Shown one piece after another: positions 1-14,899 of a DNA stretch of 22,499 bases. The position numbers were made by a program, and so were the translations under genes. The notes beneath the pieces are model-generated. The model saw nothing but the letters and a program-made list of their open reading frames with translations, was not told where the DNA came from and ran no database searches. Location: contig CALSCQ010002722.1 of assembly GCA_943704525.1 (NCBI GenBank), positions 1 through 22,499 of the forward strand. Reading direction: 5' to 3'. Within the stretch, counting starts at the first letter, position 1, and each line of letters opens with the position of its first letter. The DNA comes from Pigoraptor vietnamica. Lineage: Eukaryota > Opisthokonta > Filasterea.

Positions 1-17
1 GGTCACTCGAAAACGAA

Positions 18-75
18 AAAAAAAAAAAAAAGTGTCGCACCGGCTGTGAGAACGCGAGTTTTTTTTTTTTTTTTT
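18..75. repeat. Poly(A) and poly(T) tracts near the window start
   Basis: A run of about 14 A at 18-31 is followed 28 bp later by a run of about 15 T at 61-75. The two tracts are complementary and could fold, but simple low complexity at a contig edge explains them as well. No gene is seen here. Confidence 0.7.
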
Positions 76-602
76 GAAATAACCCGCGCGCTATCCACGA
101 CGACATGACGTCCGATCTTCAAATGACGAATGTGTTACCACCCAAAATATTTATAAAATTTTTTGGTACATTGTTCATACTCACGCCACATTTGGAAATG
201 CCCGCAAACATCCGCAGCCAATCAAACGGCTCCTCACCCACGGGGTGACTGAGACGACGACAAAAAGAGGCCATAAACCACCGCACTCTGAATTCACATT
301 GCCGGTCAGTTTAATTGCCCGGCCACAGTCATGTGTGGTGCGAAAACAGCAGTTAGGCGTAGTGCTCACGAAACACGGCAGCCGCCTCGTGTTGCCTGAC
401 ATCGTACACTGACTGGCGCCGTGAGCCCTTCGGCAACCCTCGCTTCTCAATGACTAATGGTGTCAACTCAGTCCGTTCCGCGATGACGCACCGACAGTTG
501 ATATGGGACCGACTCACGGCCGACTCGGCGGAGACGTACGTCCGGACGTAAGCTAGTGCGGGCGTCAGCATCGGCGTCAGCGGCCGGTTTGACAAGCACG
601 CG
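76..602 (+). promoter_or_regulatory. 5' flank of membrane-protein copy A
   Basis: This stretch has no credible ORF. It contains an AT-rich segment at 145-170 with a TATAAAA-like run. It also holds AATGCCCGCAAA at 197-208 and a CCAATCA box at 218-224, both of which recur upstream of copy B (5623-5634 and 5561-5567). Weaker similarity to the copy B flank continues downstream, for example around a TGAATTC and a GAAACAC...GCCGCCT block. The tandem duplication therefore seems to include the promoter region. The transcription start is not determined. Confidence 0.5.
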
Positions 603-1530
603 ATGCCAAGCCACACGACTATGACGGTACCGGGTGCCGTCGACGACCCTCTGGACGCCGAAGACAGCGTCACATTTCGGGATGCCGACAGCTCTGCGAT
701 TGAGACAATCACTGTCGATGACGATCATGACTCTGAATCGCCTCAGCAAACGGCGCAAATCGGGCGCGCTATGGCGACTGCGGCTGCAGATGCAGAGCAC
801 GGCGTGACCGATAACGAGCGGCCGCCTCCATCGACGGCGGCGACGCACTCGGCGTGGACGGCATTCGACGCGGCGGCTGACGCTTCGGTCGCCGACACTG
901 CTGTTGCAGCGGGTCCATCTGCGCGTACGAAAGACCGCGCGTCGCACGGGGACACTGGACGCTCAGCTGGCATGCGCGCTCGGCGGAAGCACGATAGTGA
1001 AAGCGAGGAGGTCATCGACATTGCTTCTGTGCCCTCTATGGCGCCGGCGCCGGCGAGTGGACCACCGAAGAGTTACACGCGCAGCGACGACGGTACCTTC
1101 GAACTTAACGTCGGCTCGCACGTGGCGGGCATTTTTGCCGTTGCGAATAAGCTTCGGCAGACGAGCGCACTCCGCAAGACATACCTCGCGCCGTTCCTTC
1201 TCGTGCTGTGCATTCTGCCGCTCCACCCACATCGCCGCAATCGCGTCGCGCGATATGCGGCAAAGGCGCTCTTCGGTGCGCAGGTGGTTATGACGCTCGT
1301 GCTGTTAGTCGGCTACGCCGTGCTCATGGCTGTCCAGTTTTTCCGGCTCGGCATCCACAACAGCGACGCAAACAACGCGAACGTTTGCGTGTTCGGCGCG
1401 GTCCTGTCGGGCACGGCCGCCATAATGTACGCGCGCGCTCTCTTCTCCAGGACGACGACGTATGGCTTCGACCGCATCTGCGCTGTCGCGACCAACGGCT
1501 CGAAGCTGATCGTCAACGACGTGCAGAAGC

Positions 1531-1546
1531 ACCCTGCGACGCATTG
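1531..1546 (+). other. Frameshift lesion in copy A
   Basis: Sixteen nucleotides here correspond to 30 in copy B (about 7101-7130). The difference is best explained by loss of about 16 nt plus a 2-nt gain. The upstream frame and the downstream frame each match copy B on their own side. I found no donor/acceptor pair within 60 nt with a length that would restore the frame. Confidence 0.75.
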
Positions 1547-3873
1547 TGTTTTGGGGTGTGCTGCACACGTGCGTCATCTTGACCGCGTTTCTGACCCTCG
1601 GATTGACGGAATCGGCTAATGGAACCGGGTCGCGGTCGTCGCGAGCGATCGCGGCGATGTCAGGAGCCGTTTCCCCTGTTCTCCCAAGAGGAATCATCCC
1701 GAAAACGTCGGCCGGCGACGTCCCGTCGGCTGGACAAACGGCGGGCAACGCAACCGCCAGCGTGGGCGCCGCTGCTGCTGTCGGAGGCACCTACGCCGAC
1801 TTCTACAGGGACTTTGTGTTCTGCAAGCTGACGAACGACGGAATTATCAACGCCGCCGTCGTCGCGTTCGTTCTCCTCCTCTCGAGCGCGCACATCGTCG
1901 TTGGTACAGATCTCCTCATGCTCAGCTTTTACGCGGCGCGGACGATGAACGACAAGGTCGTCAGGGGCGTTCGCGAAATTGGAATTCAGGCGATGCTGGA
2001 GACAGCGGCGGACAAGAAGGCGGAACTTTTAGTGCGCGTGGAGATTGCGATAGGCTACGCGAACCTTCAGCTGGCGGCGCAAGGGCGGTCCTTCAAACCG
2101 CTGCGCGTGACGACGGCGACCATGATCGTGCTTCTTCTCGCAATGACGATCGCGTGCGTGTGCGGCCTCAGTACGGAGAGTGGGCTGCGGTGGCAGTGGT
2201 GCGTCATGTATTCGGTCACTCTGCTCGGGTTTGCGCAGCTGCCCATCATCATCGCAAACTATGAATTCGAGCTCGCCGAGTCTGTGGAAGTGCTCAAGGA
2301 GACGATCGACGCCGCGATGCGGGCTGTGAAGGAGCTCCGCGCCGACAAGAGCGTCACTGCCGCGACGGCGACGGATTCTCGACTGGCCTCCCACCGCTCG
2401 GAAACTGTTCTGGCGGGCAGCCGCCGTCGGGCGAGTGGCAACCGCGGCTCTTCGAACACCCTGCGGTCTGGTTCGGTTTCGCTGTCCGTGCGCAGTGGCA
2501 CGCAGGCGTCGCTGCGGTCACACGTCATCGAGGAAGTGGCTGCGACGGACGACGATTGCGTGGACGCGCGCAGTCCCGTGACATTGCGCGCGGCGGCTGG
2601 AATTCCCCGCTTACAGGAACTCGATGAAGAGGCTGGGCACCAATCGGCAACGGCAAATGGCACTATGGCTGCGGACGCAGAGGCCGAGGATGCCGGTACC
2701 AACACGATTGAAATGGGCGATGAGGACGCCGTCGCGCCCGTGCCGGGAGCGCTTGCGGACGTGTCGGATCTAGAGGTTGGTCACGACGCAGCGCAGCCGG
2801 GCGTCTTTCATGGCGACATGCCGGCCCTTGGTTTCGACTCCGAAGCGCTGCCATCGTGGCTGGAGAATCGCCGGGAGGGTGTCGCCGATCCCACGATTTT
2901 GGCGAACGTCGCCGACGTTATCGGCAACAACACGAGCAACCTTCATTTGGACGGCAGCGTTGTGCGCATTGATCGCGCATGGAGTGCGGCGAGCGTAACG
3001 TCCGATCGCGTCCACGCCGCCAGCATGCAGACAAAGCGGCGGAACACGACAACAGCGAGGCCGTCGATGATCGCGTACTCGCACGCAATGGCCGATAGCA
3101 GCGGTGCCATGTGGGCGCGGCAGGGCGGCTTTCAGGCGGCGAGCGGGAAGCGTTGGCGACTCCAAAAAGACTACCGGCCGGCCACCCTGAGCGAGACGTT
3201 TGTTGAACTCGCGACGACGTACGGAAAGGCAATTCAGGCGGGCGTCGTTCTCATCGTTTACGCTCAGATATTCTCGACATTTCCCGTTCGCCAGAGGTTC
3301 CCGTTGGTGTGGGCACCGGTGCCTGTGGTGGAGGAGTGCCGCTCGGCGTGGTCGACGTACCTTTGGCGGCTCATGTTCGTGATTGACTGCCACGCGATCA
3401 TCCTCTGCATGTCGTACGTGTGCTTTCCCCTCGTGCTATCGGTTATGGCGAGGCGCGGGGCCGTGTTCCTGTCGGTGAATGCGGTGTTCGTGACCATTCT
3501 GTACGTGACTGGCCAGTGGTCGGACTTCGCGCTGGTGCCGGCGTACGTGTCGCCGATCCTCCAAACCTTCGACGTTTTGAGGATAGCCGCACGAAACCCA
3601 ATGCTCACGCAATTCGAGGAGTCGACGCGAACGGCGCGGCTCTTCACTATCCGTGCGGCGATTGCTGTTGCCGGTCTCGCCCTATACGCGCGCTTGATCG
3701 TGCGAAATGCCGTCACGATGGACTTCATCCCTCTGCTCGCATTTCGCGTGATCGCGCACACGCTCGTGTCGATCGTGCTCTCCCTGATGCTCCGTCGGGG
3801 AGTGGCGATGATGACGTCACTTTCGGCCGCGCACGGAACCGTCCTGTGGCTCTGGGTCAGCCTCTCAGTCTCG

Positions 3874-4017
3874 GTGAGTGCAGAATTGGGACAGCGATTG
3901 TTTGCGCAAACCTTGGCCCGTGTCTTGACAAAGTCTGTCCGATGCCCGATTTGAGGGCACGTGCCCTTTTATTATTAATATTGATTTCTAGTCACCGACA
4001 GTACTAACCCTCAATTG
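3874..4017 (+). other. Intron of copy A lacking a usable 3' splice site
   Basis: The donor GTGAGT at 3874 matches the position of copy B's donor at 9381. A perfect branch-point-like TACTAAC lies at 4002-4008. Copy B has TCAATTGCAG directly before ATGATCGG, whereas copy A has TCAATTG directly before ATGATTGG, so exactly the CAG is missing. Earlier AGs at 3990-3991 and 4000-4001 lead to in-frame stops with the normal donor. The next downstream AG at 4062-4063 shifts the frame. The intron also holds a 12-bp palindrome with a CACGTG core at 3955-3966. Confidence 0.7.
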
Positions 4018-4682
4018 ATGATTGGACGGCTGATAATGTTTCGGTCGCGCGCGCTTTGGGAAGCGTTCCTCATGAACGGGCTCACCGGTTTGCTCGAGAT
4101 CGCAATTCGCCGGAGCTACTTTGCGAGGAACAAGGTCACTCAGCGCCTCGTGCGCGTGTACGGCGCGTGTCTGCAGCGGTTTGGTCTGCGGCGCCCCGTC
4201 GAGCTCTCAACTGACAGAACCCTCGCGCTGTATGCCGGCCACATTGCGGTCGAAACAATCGTCGAAGTCCTCGCCGCCGTATCTGCGCTTGTGCTTGTCA
4301 GGTAAGCTGACACTCGGGCAGCTCTACTGGCCCTGCGATCACACGACAGTCAGTCACATACTTTGAACTGTGGACTGACATGACAGTGTGGAAACGCAGG
4401 ACCTTCCGGCGGCATGCGAGCTGCTATGGAACGATTTTCGACGCCAGCAATAACAGCAGCGACGGCGTGCAGATCGTGAACGTCGTCGTCATGCTTTCGG
4501 TCAGTTTCGCAGTGGACATGTACTGCACCGTGTGGGAGCAGCGCCAGCGCGTCGACGTCACGTCCCTTCTCCGCGCCATCCCCGTCGTTCCCTTCTTCAT
4601 CTACATGGCAGCGTGCGCGGCGTTTGTCGTCCATTTGACCTACTGGGCGCTGGTCCAGGGGTGCAATGTGTGCGACGCATGA

Positions 4683-5622
4683 ATACAGAAACCCTTTAAT
4701 ATGCAAACTGAATATTTCGGCGACGCCAAGCTGATAAGAGGTCCTGAACTACCACTGATTACTGGGAGAACAGTTTCATTTGTTAAGTATGAGAAATGCC
4801 ACGGCAAAGATGCAAACGCCGGCATCGAACTGTTCAGTAGTAACGATAATGCCGAATGCCTGTCGAGTGAGGCGGTTCGCACTGCCGACCAAAGTGGAGC
4901 ACTCCCGGCAACCCCGCGCCTGAACTGCCGGCGAGGAATCGTCTTCAGTGGCGTTCACACAGTGCCGCGTCACCGGGCGGGACTGATCATCAGCCATCTC
5001 TGCCTGAAGCCGGAGTCAAAACAGTTACTGTTCCGTTCGCCATCACTGGCTCGTTCGCTGCTCCAGTCGCAGCCCGAACGGTCAATGACGCCACATGCCG
5101 GCTTCACCGCTGGACCCATAGCAACATAAACTCGGATACATCCGCCGCAGTCTCGGTTTCAGTTTTTCGGCGCGCCGGCTCCCCTTCGAAGCGGTTCCCT
5201 TTCCCCCACCCTTGGGTTCGAGAGTTGCCTGTTGAGTAGACATGTATTTCTAGTGGCTGTCGTTCTTTCGTGGTCAGTATCTGCCCGTCGGCGGCTGGCC
5301 ATTCAGTGGCGGCGCCAGCCCTCTATCACTCCGGCACGCTGTACTCAAATTAGCCGTGCGGGGTGCAGTCACCGGACTCCGGGGGTGGTTTAAACTTACC
5401 TTGCGGTAATGACGTGTGCGGGTGTTTGCATAGCTCGGGAGAAACAAGTAAATTTTAGAGTTAAAAAAACGTTCCAGCATTAAAATTTCCATCGAATTGT
5501 GTATGGGATTGATTTTAATTTTCGTTAATTTTACTGCCATGAGACAACAAACACGCGCAACCAATCAGAGCGTACCATGTGACCCATTGCGGAGTCCAAA
5601 ACATTTGAAAAAGGCGTCGAAA
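4683..5622. other. Intergenic spacer between the tandem copies
   Basis: About 940 bp lie between the stop of copy A and the conserved upstream element of copy B. The stretch contains an open frame of 142 codons at 4701-5129, but it has no recognisable motif and no counterpart downstream of copy B, so I do not call it. The section at about 5450-5545 is AT-rich compared with its surroundings. No RNA gene or mobile element was seen. Confidence 0.5.
5561..5567 (+). promoter_or_regulatory. CCAAT box upstream of copy B
   Basis: CCAATCA lies 469 bp before the copy B ATG and matches the one at 218-224 upstream of copy A. CCAAT boxes are bound by NF-Y in eukaryotes. Function here is inferred only from the motif and its recurrence. 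Confidence 0.35.
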
Positions 5623-5634
5623 AATGCCCGCAAA
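5623..5634 (+). promoter_or_regulatory. Conserved 12-mer upstream of copy B
   Basis: AATGCCCGCAAA lies 413 bp before the copy B ATG. An identical 12-mer (197-208) lies 406 bp before the copy A ATG, and both are preceded by a similar ACATTTG(G)AAA stretch. Flanking sequence has diverged more, so this is either a conserved control element or the edge of the duplicated block. Confidence 0.4.
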
Positions 5635-6035
5635 TTTGCGCTTGTTTCACTGAATTCCGGCCGGTTTGGCGTTGCCCCGTGAACAACGTGGGGTGCGCAG
5701 AGTTGTCGAGGGAAACACCGCGCCGCCTGATGAACCGAACCCGCCGGGAGTTGAAGTGCATGCCGCGGATGTACCTGTGGGAATCTTGTCGCTCGCCACC
5801 GCTCTGACTCACGCCGGCGAACCGTCGAACGCTCGGCGTCGTCTGCCGTCCGACGGGGCCGCGCGGCCGGCCGTGCAGCCGAGTGCATTCCTCAGCGGCT
5901 GCGCATCCTATCGCAGCAGTCCGAGCCCTGAGTGGTACACTGATTGAACTCACTGAGAAGGCGGCGCGGACGGCGGGATCTGATTGGGCACGAATCACTG
6001 GCACGCCGTGCCGTGGCCACCTAGGCGCCGGCATT

Positions 6036-9000
6036 ATGTCGCCGGCCACGGATGAACAGCCTACTTTGCCGGGCGCTGTGGACTGCGATGGGGCGGTTGG
6101 CGATCGCGCGAACGAAAGTCCCCCCTTGATGCGCCGCACGCCCGAGACAACTGTATTAATGCCGGAGGACAAGGACTCGGATTCGCCACCGCCATCGTGG
6201 CGTTTTCACGCGCCGCACACTGCTGCTCTTGTTAATGGGACGCTCCACGACGAGGGCCCCCGTCCGGCCGTGCTCGGGACGACAGCGGCCACGACTTCGT
6301 GGACAACCGAGGACACATTGCCGCAAAATTCGCCTTCGAGCTTCCGGCGCGCTATTGCGGCCGCCGGCACCGCGGCACTGCCAGTGGGCCCCTGTGAGCC
6401 ATGTCAACCGCCTCCACCTTCGACTAACGGCCTCGCGACGAGCGATGCGAAGGCGAGCGCATCCCTCGCGCTGGCAATGGCTGACGTCGGTTCGACCCCT
6501 AACGATTCGGACGGGTCGAACCCCACCACTACTCACGACTTGGAAAGAGAGGCTGCGAATGGGCAGTCCGAGCAGGCCACCATCTACATTGCAGCGCTCA
6601 AGGCGTCGATAGAGGACTCCGCTGGCCGCGGTGCCGGGACCGCTATAGACGTTGACGCTGTGTTCCATAACTCCCTCTTCGGCGACACCGTGCGCATGGC
6701 AAACTTCTTCGAGAACACGGACAGGCTTCGGCAGACGAGCGCACTCCGAAAGACATACCTCGCGCCGTTCCTTCTCGTGCTGGGCATTGTGCCGCTCCAC
6801 CCGCGTCGCAGCAACCGCGTCACACGATGTGCTACTCTAGCCCTCTTCGGCGCACAGGTGGTTATGACGCTCGTTCTGTTAGTCGGCTACGCCGTGCTCA
6901 TGGCTGTCCAGTTTTTCCGGCTCGGCATCCACGAAAGCGACGCAAACAACGCGAATGTTTGCGTGTTCGGCGCGGTCCTGTCGGGCATGGCCGCCATAAT
7001 GTACTCGCGCGCTCTCTTTTCCAGGACGACGACGTATGGCTTCGACCGCATCTGCCGTTCGGCGCCACACGGCATGCAACGTCTCGGCGACGAAGTGAAG
7101 AAGATTCGCGCGCCGTACGCACTCCGACGGATTGCGTTCTGGTCGTTCGTCAACACGTGCGCCATTCTCACCGCGTTTCTCACCCTCGGGCTCACAGAAG
7201 CGACCGCCGGTAACTCGAGATCGGTGCGCGACTTGACGGCGACTTTTAACGCACAGCAGTTGGCAAGCGGTGTGCCCGATGTCGCAGCGTTCGGCCAGTT
7301 CAATGGCGCCACGAGTAGCGGCAACGCGAGTGGCCCGACGCCCGCGCCGAGCGCGACTCCGACACAGCCCATCGGCGCGTCCCTGAGCTATGCTGCTTTC
7401 TACAGGGACTTTGTGTTCTGTAAGCTCACGGACGACGGGATTGTCAACGCCGCCGTCGTCGCGTTCGTTCTCCTCCTCGCAAGCGCACACATCGTCGTCG
7501 GCACGGATCTCCTCATGCTCAACTATTACGCGGCGCGGACGATGAACGAACTGGTTGCTCGCAGTGTCGCCGACGTCGTCATTCAGTCGGTCTTGGAGAG
7601 ATCGGCGGACAGCCGGGAAACGCTGTTGGATCGCGTTTCGATAGCGCTGGAACACGGCGACAGGCTGCGTCAGACGTCAAACGGAAGCCTCATCCGCAAC
7701 CTGCGCGTGACGACGGCGATAATGATCGTGCTCCTTTTCGCGATGACGATCACGTGCGTGTGCGGCCTCAGTACGGAGAGTGGGCTGCGGTGGCAGTGGT
7801 GCGTCATGTATTCGGTCACTCTCCTCGGGTTTGCGCAGCTGCCCGTCATCATCGCCAACTACGAGTTCGACCTCGCCGAATCCGCCGAGTCGCTCAAGGA
7901 GACGATCGAGATAGGCAGACGCAGCCAGGTTGAGATGCAGAGGGCGAGCGGAGGCATCAACCTGTATCGGTCGGCGGTGTCGCTGCGTTCCCAAAACTCG
8001 CCGGCGGCCACTCGCGCCCGATCGTCCCGGAAAGTGAGCAGCGGAAGTCGAGGGTCCTTCAGCTCGCAGCGGTCCGGTTCGATCTCCCTGTCTGTGCGAA
8101 GCGGCACGCAGTCGTCCCTCCTCTCGAACATCTCAGAGTCGACGGCCGCGGACGAGGGCATCGTCGAATCGCGCAGTCCAATCCTCCCGCGCGCGCCAAT
8201 TCTGGAGCTGCCTGAGATCAACGACGGGGATCTGCAACTCGAGGAGATCGACGCCGGGCCTCCTTCGGCGATGGAAGACGCTGCGGCAGTCGAAGACACC
8301 GGCATGCAGGACGACGGCGAAGGGCTGGATGCGGGTTTCTCCATCGGCGGCGCCGGTGGACCAATTATCGAGTGGAGGCGAGATGAGGTCGCCGACCCCG
8401 ACGCGGTCGCTCGTGTTGCAAACGACCACGAGAGCAATGCGCGTCGTCCCGCCTTTCACAGCAGCGCCGCAAGCATCGCCCGCAAGGCAAGTTCAACGAG
8501 CGCGGCGAGTGCAACGTCCAATTTCAACATAGAGAATATTCCCGAAGCGAAGAGGCGGGACACGACGACCGCGCGGCCGTCGGAGATTGCGTTCGTCCAC
8601 GCGATGGGCGACTCGAACGGTACCATGTGGGGTCGCCAAGGCGGCTTGCAGACGCGAAGCGGGCCTTTCACGAGGGACGTGAAAAGAGACTACCGACCGG
8701 CCACCCTGCGCGAGACGTTCGTTCAGCTCGCGACGACGTACGGAAAGGCGATTCAGGCGGGCGTCGTTCTCATCGTCTACGCACAGATCTTCTCTACGTT
8801 CCCCGTGCAGGACCTCGTCCCACCCTCCCCAACAGGTGACAAGTGCCGTTCGGCGTGGACGACGTACCTCTGGCGACTCATGTTCGTCATCGACTGCCAC
8901 GCCATTGTCCTCGCCCTCGCGTACGTCTGCTTTCCCCTCTTGCTGTCGAACATGGCCAAGCGGGCGGCCGTCCTGGCGCTCCTGAACGCGGCACTCGTCA

Positions 9001-10139
9001 CCGTTCTGTACCAATGCCGCGAGTGGTCCGACTACGGCCTAACTTGCACGTTCATCGCTCCGATCGTGCAATTGTACGACACGTTGAAAACGGCCGCGCG
9101 AAATCCGACACTCTCTCAGTTCGAGGAATCAACGAGGACGACACGGCTTTTCACAATCCGCGCCGCAATCGCTGTCGCTGGCATGGCGATATACGCGCGT
9201 ATATGCGTGCGGACGGTCGTATCGCTCGCCTTCGTGCCCGTCCTCGCATTTCGGACCATCGCTCACACGCTCGTCTCGATCGTGTTGTCTCTCACCATTC
9301 GCCGAGGGGTGGCGATGATGCGGTCGCTGTCGACGCCGCACGCGGTTGTTCTCTGGTTCTGGGTCAGCCTTTCTGTGTCGGTGGGTGTCATGATGAGAAG
9401 TGGTGCAATCGGGCGGTCGTCCGTTGTTTTTTCACAGAAGGTAACACCCACCGTCAATTGCAGATGATCGGTCGTCTGATCATGTTTCGGTCGCGCTCGC
9501 TGTGGCAAGCGTTCGTCATGAACGGGCTCACCGGCTTGCTCGAGGTCGCCATTCGCCGGAGCTACTTTGCGAGGAGCAAGGTCACTCGCCGTCTTATGGG
9601 CATATACGGTGCGTGCCTGCAGCGGTTGGGTCTGCCGCGCCCGGCGGAAACGTCCCAGCGACGGACCCTCGCTTTGTATGCCGGTCACATTGCGGTCGAA
9701 ACCATCGTCGAAGTCCTCGCCGCCGTGTCTGCGCTTGCGCTTGTCAGGTGGGCCGACGCAGCTGCGTTGACACTGCGGCTGCGCGGACGTTAGAACTGTA
9801 CACCGCAGAGGTGCGGGGGTTGGCGAGTGTGTGCCGCAACTGACAATGATTTCGAACAGGACGTACCGAAGGCACTCAGAGTGCTACGGGACACTCTTCG
9901 ACGCCAGCAACAGCAGCAGCGACGGCGTGCAGATCGTGAACGTCGTCATCATGATAACGACCAGTTTCGCCGTGGACATGTACTGCACCGTGTGGGAGCA
10001 GCGCCAGCGCGTCGACGTCACATCCCTTCTTCGCGCGATCCCCGTCGTCCCTTTCTTTCTCTATATGGCAGCGTGCGCGGCGTTTGTCGTCCATTTGACC
10101 TACTGGGCGTTTGTCCAGGGGTGCAGCGTGTGCGAGTAG
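6036..10139 (+). CDS. Large multi-pass membrane protein, copy B (3 exons, 1302 aa, unrecognised family)
   Basis: The exons are 6036-9380, 9464-9747 and 9860-10139 (stop TAG). Introns 9381-9463 (GTGGGT...GCAG) and 9748-9859 (GTGGGC...ACAG) sit at the same places as in copy A. The ATG at 6036 was chosen because copy A starts at the equivalent point; the frame is open further upstream but has no earlier ATG. Residues 1-228 are Ser/Thr/Pro-rich, poorly conserved and probably disordered and cytosolic. A first hydrophobic block has about seven segments (near 240-258, 269-292, 307-327, 365-385, 468-498, 558-580, 585-608). A hydrophilic region of about 290 residues follows, with a Ser-rich part and then an acidic part. 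A second block has about eight to nine segments (from 903 to 1296), ending VCE. The family is unknown to me; a receptor, channel or transporter role is possible but unproven. Conservation with copy A is strongest in the membrane blocks and the last two exons. Confidence 0.82.
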
Positions 10140-10311
10140 CTTGACACAACATGCGCGTGCGTTAGATGCGAATGCGTTTGCGTGGAGTGAAAGCGCGTGT
10201 GGTACTCCCTCGCAAACGCGGTCAGTCGAGACAGCCGATACACCTCACCAATCCACGCAAAGTTGTCCGCATCAACGTGACGTATACATTGCAGCACCAC
10301 CGACTGGTCCG

Positions 10312-14359
<4,048 letters not shown>

Positions 14360-14899
14360 TTTGTTGGCGCGCACACACACTGTCCGCGGTTTCTTCTTCA
14401 AATAGTGCGCTAGTACTACTCGGCATCTCTTGCCGTTTTGCTCTTCAGTCCGATCCGTTTGCACGTGGACTACGTTACTTTGTCCAGACTTGGTGACGTG
14501 ATGGACCTTGCACCAGTCGGTTTCTTCTCATTTTCGTTGTGGCTCATTTCGCTTTGCTTTTTTTCTTTCTACAGAAACGTCTTTGTGCGAAGCGTCTTAT
14601 GCCACGGGTCATTCATTGTCATTAGAGCACACGTAATAATGAAAGACCACACACGCGTAAACGCCACGTAACTCAAACACAACACAAAACGCACAATACA
14701 CACAAAAGCACTTACGATTTTTGCACACCTAACACGCCACGCAGCAATCGACTCGAGCAACAACTGCAGGAAGGGACAGACCCGCAACTCACAACGAACA
14801 AGCACGGAGCATGAGCTCAACACGCGCTGTCGTCGGAGTGCGTGCGTGCGTTCTACGTCCCCCCGCGTCGTGCACCGTCAGTCAACGCTCAAGTTCCAT
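14360..14899. other. Spacer: KLHDC4 promoter side and bZIP gene 3' side
   Basis: This 540-bp stretch lies between the KLHDC4 start and the bZIP stop, both on the - strand, so it must hold the bZIP 3' UTR and the KLHDC4 promoter. It is less GC-rich than the coding regions. I see no TATA box, RNA gene or supported ORF. The 77-codon + strand frame at 14438-14671 has no family resemblance and I did not call it. Confidence 0.5.

Larger units (their letters stand above)
603..4682 (+). pseudogene. Large multi-pass membrane protein, copy A (frame-broken paralogue of copy B)
   Basis: Copy A is a tandem paralogue of the intact gene at 6036-10139, and I do not recognise the family. The ATG at 603 matches copy B: both begin with a short Ser/Thr/Pro run leading to a shared PGAVD. 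Exon 1 reads in one frame from 603 to about 1530, then continues in the +1 frame from about 1546 to 3873. The segment between the shared (V)(Q/K)K and FW residues is net 14 nt shorter than in copy B, and no GT-AG intron can restore the frame. The last exons, 4018-4301 and 4400-4682, are joined by a clean intron (4302-4399, GTAAGC...GCAG). The preceding intron (from 3874, GTGAGT) lacks the CAG acceptor present in copy B. Without repair, translation would stop near 1619, or at 3954 if only the splice fails. The rest of the frame stays open with mostly conservative changes, so the damage is recent, is an assembly error, or involves recoding. Hydrophobic segments match those listed for copy B. Confidence 0.7.

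Noticed and set aside
2029-2705. Long - strand ORFs opposite copy A, and their equivalents opposite copy B
   Set aside because: They are shadow frames of the conserved + strand coding sequence; their products track the sense codons.
4701-5129. 142-codon + strand ORF between the tandem copies
   Set aside because: It has no recognisable motif, no matching ORF downstream of copy B, and a composition typical of chance frames in GC-rich DNA.
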